From assembly GCA_015039315.1 (NCBI GenBank), contig WIDE01000301.1:1-11804 (forward strand): a DNA stretch of 11,804 nt, written 5' to 3'. The position numbers and the translations under genes were made by a program. Source of the DNA: Clavulina sp. PMI_390. Its lineage: Eukaryota > Basidiomycota > Agaricomycetes > Cantharellales > Hydnaceae. The notes beneath the pieces were generated by a model that saw only the letters and a list, made by a program, of their open reading frames with translations, was not told the DNA's origin and did not search any database. This document shows positions 1 through 9,722 of this stretch, in pieces; position 1 is the first letter of the stretch; the number at the start of each line of letters is the position of its first letter.

Positions 1-867
1 TACGGAGATAAGAAGCCCGGCGACGTCTACGGGGTGACACAAAAAGATGGCCTTAGTGACAAGGTGCTTTATGACCCGTGAGCATATCAGGAATAACACT
101 CACGGAACAAAGGTACGAGACAACTGGCTACGTCGCCGTCTCGTGTTCTACGGTCATTCCATGGGATAGAGAGATCGTTTGACTTGTGCGCTGTTGCAAT
201 CTGTAGTATGTTTGCCGTCATGCCGTGGTGCGAAACTGCTACAAGCTAAGGAAGGCGCATGGTGGGTAAGATTTTGGCTGATTTGCGTCCAGAGGGATGG
301 AAAGATATGTGTTGACGATAGCACAAGGCGGCCGCGGATTCCGACACTGAGTGTGTGAAGGCTGATGAAGGCGACGTGGCTTATACCAGGCAATTATCCT
401 CTCATCTCGACATGAACAACCTTGATCCGCGATTCTTAGCTCGGGAAGGAAAAAACTGTGAGGCGAAGAGATGAAGCGGATAAGATTGTTAAGAACAGCT
501 GATTGTTCTTGGATCGTTGTGCTTCGGTCTGGTTCTGTTCGTAAAGATTGTTTTGGCGAGCTGCCCTTATAATAAATGCGGTCTTTGTTGCCTCCTACGA
601 CTGTTGTGTCATCGCGGCCATCGCCGCCTTGCCAGGCTTTCACAAGTTTGCATCAGTTGACATCGGAGCCTGCCACCGATACTCCCACAACTTTGTTCTA
701 TCTCAGCCTCCATTCCATAACCTTGGGGACAGGAATGACAACATCACTCCATACAATATGATATGAATATTACTGTCTCCTACGTCGATAACCAACTTTC
801 TGGATGATGGCTATAAGTCCGTCTCACGGTTGAATAGTGCTGGCGCTCATTGAGGGATTAGCGACTA
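1..867. other. Left flank without a supportable gene
   Basis: I see no convincing gene here. Short open frames occur on both strands, the longest on the minus strand at 239-643, but none has recognisable motifs, plausible splice structure or protein-like composition. A TATA-like AT-rich stretch lies at about 566-577, just before an ATG at 576, but the frame that follows is Ser/Thr/Pro-rich, short (61 codons) and not recognisable. The region could be intergenic or hold a heavily decayed gene. Confidence 0.4.
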
Positions 868-1187
868 ATGTCAAAAGTCATTGACTGGACTGAATCGAGG
901 GAGTATCGCGATTCAATAAACACGGTGAGCAGAGTCCTATTCTATTCTCATGATTGTCGTCATCTAATCGTTAGCCGCTGGGCAGGCACCATCTGCCTTC
1001 TTGGGCCAGATCGCCAATCACTTTCTTTCCTTGGCTATCGGGCAACCATCTTACTATTCGTCTTCTGAAAGCTTTGGCTGGTACTCTCACTCTTGTGCCA
1101 GCAGAAAGGGTTGATCCCGAGTTATTTCGCGACGAGGTTCTGGACACCATGCCTCGTCAGTTGCAGTGCAATCCATATTTGGATTAG
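868..1187 (+). CDS. Possible small two-exon protein or gene remnant, unknown function
   Basis: An ATG at 868 opens 19 codons that end at a GTGAGC donor (925). A 50-nt intron containing a CTAAT branch-like site ends in TTAG at 974. The next exon (975-1187) stays in frame for 70 codons to a TAG, giving 89 aa. The second exon looks protein-like, with a hydrophobic helix-like run (IRLLKALAGTLTLV) followed by an acidic segment (ERVDPELFRDEVLD). I do not recognise the family. Just past the stop, protein-like sequence continues in another frame (about 1188-1320, containing SDPDLLSSIERSRARS). Either a further intron is missed or this is a frameshifted relic of a longer gene. No upstream exon could be joined with confidence. 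Confidence 0.28.
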
Positions 1188-1549
1188 CCAAGCCGCCGCC
1201 CTCACTTCCGCGAATCATAACCTCGGTTCCGACCCGGATCTTCTGAGTTCTATTGAGCGCTCGCGAGCTCGTTCGATCGCACACGTCCAACAACTTGCTC
1301 GCCCCTGCTGGAAAATGTTGCTCTTGGTAATTACAAGCTCTCGGCGTCTTGAAGTAGGCTATGGTAGGGAGGGCATATGGCAGTGCGTTTGGCTAAGGGA
1401 TCGAGTTTTACTCACGGCGCCTTCTAAAGCTTCGATGATTTGCCACCTTTTGACCCTCTAGCCCAACATGTCCGTCAACCTACCCAAAGCAGAATGGCTG
1501 GCACAAAACGTGACGCGTATAGCACTGGCCCTTTCAACAAAAACCAAAA
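1188..1549. other. Spacer upstream of the large gene
   Basis: The first 130 bases may be a frameshifted continuation of the small coding unit before it. The rest shows no exon that can be joined to a neighbour. It probably contains the upstream control region of the large gene, but I see no specific motif to name. Confidence 0.3.
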
Positions 1550-1609
1550 ACTTCCCCTTCACCCTCTCTACATCTCTTGCTCCTTGAAATCGAAACTTCA
1601 CTCTCTCAA
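1550..1609 (+). promoter_or_regulatory. Pyrimidine-rich leader upstream of the large gene's start
   Basis: The 60 bases before the ATG at 1610 are strongly C/T-rich, with runs such as CCCCTTCACCCTCTCTACAT and CACTCTCTCAA directly before the start. CT-rich tracts just upstream of the transcription start or in the leader are common in filamentous fungal genes. This supports 1610 as the start of the gene. No TATA box is evident. The exact transcription start cannot be read from sequence. Confidence 0.35.
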
Positions 1610-4600
1610 ATGGCGAAGAAGGAAGGAGAGGGCTCTGATCACCCCTCTCGATCGCGCAAAGGCCAGCCCTCAAAGCCCAAAAGTATGAATATTTGTGTTT
1701 CATGTTGTTCGATCGAGTTCTGACGCGTCCCCGTCGCCAGCAGCGGCGAGTATCGACCCCACCAAGGTCATTGACCTTGATACGGACGAAGAAGAATCCG
1801 CCAACACCTCCCACGAGCCCATCCTCATAAGTAGTGACGATGAGGACGTTCCCCCTCGTCCAGCGGTGTTGGTCCCGAAAAGTAAGCACTATCATGCGTT
1901 TAGGGTAAGGAATCGGTTCGTAACGCGTGTTGCGTTTAGTAAATGCACCAGTGTTTGATATCAGCGATGATGAGGAAGAAGACGTTGAACAGCCTACATC
2001 GTCCAACCTGGTATGTTCCCGCAGTTGGCATCTCGAATTCTCGACCTATTATTCTCACTCGACCACTTCCACCTTCTAGTCGTCGAGGATCGAACAGCCA
2101 CCCTCGAACACCCCAGGTCAGTCATACTTCTTATGCCTCCGATACGGTAAACTTTGCTCTGACTGCCGTAAAAACATGAATAGTAACGGCGAAGGCTGAG
2201 AAGATAGATGTGCAGGCGGGAGATGGTGAGTCCCTTCTTTATCTATTTATTTCAAGACCCTCTGTAACAAGTTCCCCCTGCTCACTCTTCACAGAGCCGC
2301 CGAGCCATCACGACCATCTCAGCGTCTCGTCCGAGGCACCCTCGTCGCGTCCTTACACCCCGTCCCCTTCGCCAGATCCGACCGCACCCCAGTCCCCGGC
2401 GAGTCGACGCCTACTCCAAAAGTGTGAGTGCATTTACGCAAGCGCTTAATTCTCATCGAACCCTGCTATTGGCAGCACTTGTGATGTACACAAGCTGATC
2501 TTCTCTTGTCATTGTTCTTGTATTTAGATGGTAGACACTCCCGTGGGCATGCTCCCGCCGCAGATGCGAGCCGACCCCCTAAGCAACCCTCTCCGTTGTC
2601 TCGCTCGCAGGTATGATGAATCGTCTACCTCAGTACTCTCAGGATCACTTCTGACTTGGTTTATAGCAGCCGGCCCAAGCATCCTCGACCAGCGCTCCAG
2701 GTAACGCCTACACGCTTACCTTCGTAATACATCTCCAACTAATCCGTGCCTGTCAATAGATACTGAGCCCGCTGGAGCAGGATCTTCTGGGGCCAAGTCC
2801 AAGTGGACAAAAGCAAAACTCAACGGCGCGCCGGCCAAAAAGTTTACGTTGTACGGGATACCCGTCACCCCCACCTCACGACCACGACCTCAGGCCCAGC
2901 CACTGCCAAAGGTGAAAGTCGTTATCGACGTGGAAGAGATTGAAAATGCTAGCGCCGCGCGAGCTGTCCCCCCGCGCCCCGCGCCAACGAGTGCGCCAGT
3001 CGTCCCGCAGCCGGAGAACATCATTGAGGCTGCTCCCATTGCACCTGCACCTGCACCAGCGCCAAGAAGAATTGTGGTGCCCTCAATCTTTACTCGTCAG
3101 GCGACGGCGCCAAAAGGTGCAAAATCTAGGTTATTCATTGATTTATTGAGTCTCGCCTCACATCAGTTTCTTGCTCGATCTAGTGCCTGTGTCATCCAAA
3201 AAGCAGGCTCCCAATGCATCGTCACAGCCGTCGCGGCCGAAGAAGATTAAGCAGATCCCCGGACAGCAAAAACTCAAGGGCTACGTGCGTCGCTTTCTAT
3301 TATATGATTTCTCCTTTCTCACTCAAGACGAACCGTTGACAGGTCACTCCCGATGAAAACGCCAAGAAAAAGCGTCCTCCTCCCATCACACCCGGTACGC
3401 CAAGTTTTTGTTAGCTCGTAACATCGACCCTCTAACGCTTGCTGTAGGCACTAAAACCCAGGAGACTACGAAGCGTCCTCGGTTCCTTTCTCCTCAAGGC
3501 CCCTCCGCGACAAAGGAAACGCAAGGTGATATCATCGTCTCGCATGCAAAATAAGATCTTTGTGATTGAACCCAATTTTGCAGGCGCTGGCCCCACCCAA
3601 AAACCCGCCACCCAGGGACCCAAAGGTAATGGGCAGTCCAAACAACCACCCAATACGCAACCGAAATCACCAAATCGTTTTGCATTGCTCGATAAATATG
3701 TGGAGAAGATGGAGGATGAGGCAGACGCCAAGCCGACTGAGCCTCCCAGTGGGGTGGACCCCACTCCTGCACCATCCAAGGACAACAGCAAAAAAAAGCC
3801 CAAAAATCCGCCCCCCAAGCGCGGGAAGTCTCCCCCGCCTTCCTCTCGTCCCTCGACCTCTCGCGCCACCGCTGCTGCTCCCCCTCCTACTCATACGTCT
3901 TTGAAAGCTCCCTCTGGCGTGGACTCGGGTAGCGAGTCGAGTTCCGCCAATGGAGTGAGACCCAAGACTCGCAAGAAGAGTCCCCAGCTCGTGGCGCGTC
4001 GTCGCCAGCTATATCGCGAGAAGCGACCGCGAAAGCGGTCCTCTGCCTCTTCCGCTAGTAAGGGAGAAGATTCCGGGTCCATCAGCGACGATTCTCTTGA
4101 TGCGTTCAAAGATCAAGCCCCGGAAGACAAGCAGAAAAAGCGGGGCCGCCGCAAGCGAAACACACAAATCATGAGCGACGATTCTGGCAGCGAGGCGTCA
4201 GCACAGAAGAAGAAGAAAAGGCCGAAAAAGCGCGGTCGTCGAGTGTCGCAGAAAGGCGGTGGCGATCCCGACGGTGACGACGATCCGTCGTCGTCGTCTT
4301 CAGGCTCACGGGCTCCCTCGCGCTCTCCCTCGCGCTCACCTCCCCCCTCTCGTCCTCCCTCCCCAGCTCCGGACTCGAGTCCACTTGTCGGTGGCATACA
4401 CAACGAGGGTCAAGAATGTTACGGCACCACCACCGTGCAACTTTTACGGGGTTCGCGCCAACATTTGAAGCTCGAAGCGAACGATGGCAGGATGAGCCAG
4501 GCGCTAGCCAGTCTGTTTGACGGAATGGACGCCCAGCTTTCTGCTGAGGAAATCCACACTCTCTTCTCAGTCTTCATGATGGAGTTTGCCGACGAGTTTA

Positions 4601-7600
4601 AGAATATCTTTGGGACCATATGGGACCTCGGGCGTCAACACGACGCAGCCGAGTTTATCAGCGCGGTGTTACGACTCCTCTCTGTTCCCTCGGCCATCAT
4701 CGAGTCCGCAACTCGGTGCAATGCGTGCGACAGACCCGAACGATCGATTGGGGTCCCCTTCATCCCAAGGACAGTCCCGGCTAAGGCTGAGGGGCCAGTC
4801 CCTATCACCACCCAAACTCTCCTAGATGATTGGAGATCATCTTGCTCGCTACCTGACTATGAAGAGACAGAGCCGACAGTCCCTGACATGTTCACCGATT
4901 TGACTCACGAATACTGGTGCCAGTGCGGGATTCCTAAGCCTCATGCTCGTCCAGAGAAACTTTTGGCCCTTGGAAGCATCGTGGTGTTGGGGATCAACCG
5001 CGCAGTATGGGCTCCGGGTAAAGTCATGACGCCGGTCAAGATACTAAGCCACGTCTCGGTCCTTCCCTTGGACGGCACAGATGGAATTGAAGAAAAAGTG
5101 AGTCAACGAATTATAACGAATAAGCATTACTGGTGCTGATAGTTATTGGGGATACTAGGAGGTCTTTTGTTTGAAGGGACTCGCTTTCCACCATGGCCCA
5201 GACCTCAACGAGGGCCATTGGATGGCTGTTGTTCGTGATGGGAATGGCTGGGCTCTGAAGGACGACAGCCGCGCTCTCCTCATCAAGGACCCTTCCTCTG
5301 CCATTATCCGAGGTGATCTCACTGAGAGTCCCATCCCAGAGAACGCCTGCCTCGCCCTATACGAGCGAATCGACTCTGACAAAGAACCAATCTCTTCTGA
5401 GGAGATCCTCTTCTCCGAGCACGTTAGCGAAACCTACCATCCCCCTCCATCTCCACCAGCTCCGTCACCCCTTGGGTTGGACTTTGTCAATAACAAAACC
5501 GATGGTGCCGAAGAGGAAGTTGAAGCCGAACCCGAACCCGAAGCTGATGACCGCCCCTCCTACCCTACATACGAGGACGCTTTCCACCCTCCCAATGAAA
5601 GCATTGCCGATATCACTCAAGAACCTCCTCCTGATATCAATGCTTTTGGGGATGCGGAAGAGGCCGAGGGAGGAGGATACGAAGCGTTCTGGTCTGAGCG
5701 ATGTGCAAGGATCAAGGAGGAGACTTGTCAGCGACAGGAACGTCTGCGCGCTGCGACAAACGCTACAGAGCGCCTGAACATCGTCAACGCCTACAGGAAC
5801 AATGAAATACGCGATAACGTCGACACTACTATTGTTGATGTCATCGACAGCCTTCCGGGAATGCCGACGCTGGTCGAGCAGCTCCTCGTCGATCCCCTGG
5901 GCACTAACCTCAAGAATCATCTCAAAGCCGTGGAGCGAGTCACCAAGCATAGCAATGCGCCACGACATCAAGAGTATTACATTCGACAGGCCGAGTTGTC
6001 GAAAGAGGATGCTCTAGAAGTTATCAGTACATCGATCGAGAATCATCCCTTGGGGAAAGACGTCTGCTCGGGAATGCTAGGACTTCTCGAAAAGAAGCAG
6101 GACGGCGAGATTGTGTATATCAAATACATCGGTATGACCATCATTGGCGCAGGGCAGCGACACAAAGACGATTCCAACCGTGCACATAACCCCGCATCCG
6201 CCAAATCACATTTTCTTCACCTCATCCCTTTGATCGAAGCCAAAACTTCATTCAAGATATATCGCATCCGCGGGTTGGATCAGAGTCTGCCTGGCGGCGT
6301 GTCGATTTCAGGAGGCATTGAAGAGTACCTCATCGATATTGTCGGCCCTGCTGCGATGAATACTGCCCATGGTGGTCGAACAACGGGCAAATTTTCTCCT
6401 GAGCATACAACCTCTGACGTTTGCGAGATGATCAAACGAGTAAGAGCCTGACTTTCTATATCTTTTCTTTGTCCTCATAGCTCGTTTGTGACGTATCTTA
6501 GGTGCAGCAAACCTACGGCGTACCACCGCCCAAGTGCGTTCTGAAAGGCACTGACCATCCTGAAGTTCAACAACGCGTCAAAAGATTTGAAGGACTGGTC
6601 AACAGTTTTGTGGAGTATCACAACAAGAGGTCTCCCACGAATGTTCCACCCAAGGCAATAGCAGGACTCAAGGTCCTTGGCTCATTGATTCGTCAATATC
6701 CGAGCGGGTGGTGTACAGGAATCACGATTGGGCAAGTCGCCTCGATCGCGGAGACCAAAGGTACTTCTAATGGATTTGACGATGAGGCAGGGGACGGGCG
6801 TTGGTATGTGAAGTTTCCAGCTGTTCTGGTCGGTTCCAGGGAATAATGCACGATTCTACAGGGCATTCGGATCTCTACTCTTGAAATCCAAAGGGCAGAA
6901 TGACGGAGACATGACCCCAGAGGATATTGCCTGCGAGATTGGCGCTTTTGCTAATTTCTTACTATTCGGTAATGACTTTGACGATCCACTGGCCTGCATC
7001 CTCTGGTTAGCGGCACTCCTCGACGTTATTAACCCGATGTTTGTCCACACGAGGGGTAACTTGGTATGTCATCATGCTTCTAAGCGGTGAAAGCCTGGGA
7101 CCGATCCGCTCTCAACTCTAGGTCCATGCTCTCTTTACGCACGGTATGCTCGACATACCATCAAATGAGCCCATCAAAGATTTTGTCGCAAATCCCACAT
7201 ATGAGGGTATCAAACGGGCCAAAACTTCTCTCCGAGGTTACAAGGCCTATCGTCGCCTAGATGAAGTCAAATCTCTTGCTTGGTTGAGCGCCAAACCGTT
7301 CGTGCCCGGAAAGCCGTCTGTTCAGCGATATTCCTTTGGGAAGAGCTGTATTGTACTGCCAAACCTCGATCTTGCCATGTGCAAGTACAACCCTCGTGCC
7401 TGTGTCCTCGATGAGTACATGACATTCCTCGTAATGCTCAAGCTTCTCGTTCTACAACACACATGCTCGGATCTCGACAAAGCATCAAATCAACGATCAA
7501 AGCCGAACCATCTTCATCATCTAGTAGCTAACGTAGAGGCCAGATGCGAGGAGATCGATCTGACCGCGTTCATGCAGTCTGTCTCAGACGAGGTAAGCTT

Positions 7601-8026
7601 TAGAATCAATTTCTCCTGAGGACCGAAGTAACCCGATACTTTGATTTCCAGCGCGGACATTTGCGACATATTATCAGCTTCATGGCTCGCAGCGGCACCG
7701 CGCCTGAAGAAACCCCCATCCCTCGCATACCCCCGTCCTGTTATCCCATCAATATCCAAGGGATTGCGGCTTCGTTACCTACCAGCAAACCTTCAGATGG
7801 AGCCAATACTCTACCTGAGGAGGAGACTCAGACCAATGGCCTCGATTCTGATGGCGACTTGGATGGCCCTGTCTATCGTATTAGACCTCTGACAATTGCT
7901 GTCCTGAAGAATGCTCCTGGTGGTAGTGGGATGAGACGGGATGAAATTTTTGCAACAATCAGCAAATTCTGCGCACATTACAAGCTTGGGGAATGGAGTC
8001 CATGGATGGTATGTTTGCCTGCTTGA
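1610..8026 (+). CDS. Large multidomain protein: SIM-like motifs, USP deubiquitinase domain, GIY-YIG nuclease-like domain
   Basis: I rebuilt 18 exons: 1610-1682, 1741-1881, 1940-2010, 2080-2116, 2184-2225, 2295-2423, 2528-2610, 2667-2700, 2760-3116, 3184-3284, 3343-3394, 3448-3525, 3584-5097, 5159-6439, 6502-6803, 6862-7063, 7122-7592 and 7652-8026. All 17 introns are GT-AG and the frame is kept throughout (about 1,780 aa). Residues 30-90 carry three SIM-like motifs (VIDL, ILIS, VFDI, each followed by acidic residues), with a fourth near 258 (VIDV). Residues 400-667 are Lys/Arg/Ser/Pro-rich, with basic runs typical of nuclear localisation signals. Residues 668-950 form a USP (C19) domain: Cys678 in NEGQECY, QHDAAEF, a Cys pair 778/781 with 845/847, His924 in EGHW and Asp939. 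An acidic linker (about 1021-1035) follows. Residues 1205-1306 fit GIY-YIG (YIG 1227-1229, Arg1238, Glu1292, Asn1305). Residues 1332-1780 are unrecognised. The stop at 8024-8026 is used only if the GTATGT donor at 8009 is not; otherwise the gene continues, possibly into the zinc-finger unit. Exon structure is well supported; the joint role is inference. Confidence 0.8.
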
Positions 8027-8330
8027 TTGATGCTATCCCAGTTTGATGACCCTAAGCCATTCGTTTTTTTTTTGTGGCAAACGCACTCCGCTGGCATCGA
8101 TCACACAACCAAAATTGCCGGAACCCAAATAACAACCCGATCGCGTTCGTCATTAATCCCATAAGAATGGTGTTAACCTGGTGCTCTTTGGCCATCGTTG
8201 CTTTGAGTGCCAGCTTACGGACTTTGGCGGGGGGTACACTGATCTCTCCTGGCGCTATGTGGGCGGTCGGGGGTCAGATCATACTCAAAGGTCTTCGACT
8301 CAAAGGAAGGAGGTGGCCTCTTTGTACAAG
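8027..8330. other. Unresolved junction between the large gene and the zinc-finger unit
   Basis: This stretch is either an intergenic spacer or, for 8009-8165, an intron followed by coding sequence. In the frame of the first zinc finger there is no stop from 8157 onward, and 8166-8275 reads like protein (GVNLVLFGHRCFECQLTDFG). A T10 run at 8064-8073 could serve as a polypyrimidine tract, and the first AG after it is at 8164-8165, giving an AAG acceptor in the correct phase. A better CAG acceptor at 8211-8213 keeps the same frame. Two other frames each contain pieces that look partly coding, so a sequencing or real frameshift in the T run is also possible. Confidence 0.4.
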
Positions 8331-9722
8331 ATGTCTTCCCGCTTCCCTTGTCTCGATCCCGACTGCAAAAAGGTTTTCCAAGTGAAGGTCTCACGGGATG
8401 TCCACTTCAGCACAGTTCACTTGAAACAGCGCGGTGAGGCAACCCAATTTTTGCGTTACGAGAGGCAAATAGCTCACATCTTTCACCCCAGATTACCAGT
8501 GTCCCGACTGCCCCCGTTCATTTGGGCAGCAAGGAAACCTGGATCGACACCATCGAATTATCCATCTAGCACTCTACCGTGAGCGTTCAAAATCCTATCA
8601 TCGTGAATCTCCTTTGACAAGCTTTATTATAGCCCATGTGTGCCAATTCGATGGGTGCAATCGTAAGTTTGCAATACGTTGGGCTTTGGACCGACACGTG
8701 GATGATCACAATGGTATTCGACGTAGGTTCTGCCTCATACCCCATGTCCCGTGCAGCGTGCTCAATGCGTGCGAGCTAGGTTACAAGTGCCCCCGGAAGG
8801 GTTGCGAAAAGGCCTATTTAACGCCAGGAGCACTCCTTATCCATATTAACCATTATCATGACGACATCAGACGTGAGTCATATGCATCCAGTGCCTGTGG
8901 TCTCAATGCTAAAAGTTTGGTATTTGGCGGAGATAGCGCATGCTTGCACATGGCCCAAGTGTCCCTGGAAATTTCCATTTGCCTATCAGCTTCGTACTCA
9001 TGTTGAATTCGTCCATGAGGGGAAAAAGAGTAAGTTCAGCGTATTGTACATATTCACCTGATAAACTGATACCATCTTTGTGGCCGGTCTAGCTCATGAG
9101 TGCACGATATGTGGACGAATGTTTGCTAGGCGTGAAGACCTCAAGAGTCATTTCCTCACGCATGTAGAGGGCGGTAAGTGATCAATATTGGCTGAATTAA
9201 ATTTTCTGAAATGACATTCTTGACCATGTCGTCCAGCATACCAATGCACGCAACCAGACTGCGAGCTGCGATTTACGGATGCCCCTTCCCTGGCTACCCA
9301 CCTGAGAACTTGGCATGGTATCGAGCTGCGTAAGACTTCTTTGGTTCTCCATCGAGACGATTGCAAGACTAACACCCCCTTATTTGTGCAATAGCGTGTG
9401 AATGCGTGGTCCCGAATTGTCCTGGAAAGTACAAAACACAAAAATATTTGAATAGGCATTTGAAAAGGTTCCATGGGTGGACTGGTAAGCACCTATTACC
9501 TCTCGCGAGTATCGCTCTAATGATAAACCTATGGATGCATCCAGCCGAACAAGTGAAGGCACTTGAAAAGAAGAAACGTAAGGTTTTTTTTTTCGGTATT
9601 GTTGGATATCAAGTTCATATTTCTCATTCACATCAGCATATCCTTGTCCCCAATGCGAGAAGAGTTATGGAAGCCGAAGGGCGCTCACCAGGCACTTGAA
9701 AACCCATAACTCGCAGGACTAA
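8331..9722 (+). CDS. Nine-finger C2H2 zinc-finger protein (TFIIIA-like finger count)
   Basis: Ten exons: 8331-8433, 8492-8578, 8633-8722, 8780-8872, 8937-9029, 9093-9173, 9237-9329, 9395-9484, 9545-9577 and 9637-9722. They encode 282 aa with nine C2H2 fingers. Fingers 2, 6 and 9 are C-x2-C; the other six are C-x4-C. All have x12 before the first His, and His spacing is x3 or x4. Finger 1 uses Cys7, Cys12, His25 and His30. Each finger sits in its own exon, all nine introns are phase 1, and one 33-nt exon encodes a basic linker before the last finger. The usual TGEKP linkers are absent. The ATG at 8331 has A at -3 and leads at once into finger 1. Nine fingers recall the RNA polymerase III factor TFIIIA, which binds 5S rRNA genes and 5S RNA, but this rests on architecture alone; another DNA- or RNA-binding protein is equally possible. 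The frame is open upstream of the ATG, so these fingers may instead be the C-terminus of the preceding large gene. Confidence 0.85.

Noticed and set aside
239..643. Minus-strand open frame of 134 codons
   Set aside because: No recognisable motif, no splice signals linking it to neighbours, and composition unlike a folded protein; probably chance.
1458..2006. Minus-strand open frame of 182 codons
   Set aside because: It lies opposite exons 1-3 of the large gene, whose spliced frame is much better supported; an antisense shadow.
3432..4403. Several Gly/Arg-rich open frames on the minus strand
   Set aside because: They mirror the Pro/Ser/Lys-rich disordered exon on the + strand; low-complexity shadows.
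6084..6376. GIY-YIG as part of a Penelope-like retroelement
   Set aside because: Those elements pair GIY-YIG with reverse transcriptase; no reverse-transcriptase motif is seen anywhere in the window.
8009..8041. A 33-nt intron ending at CCCAG (8041)
   Set aside because: Much shorter than all the other introns here (50 nt or more), and the resulting frame hits a stop at about 8160; possible only if the T10 run hides a frameshift.
8074..8385. Open frame of 103 codons over the junction and first finger
   Set aside because: It is out of frame with the finger motif and overlaps a clear C2H2 exon; its early part looks partly protein-like, so I mention it only as possible evidence of a frameshift.
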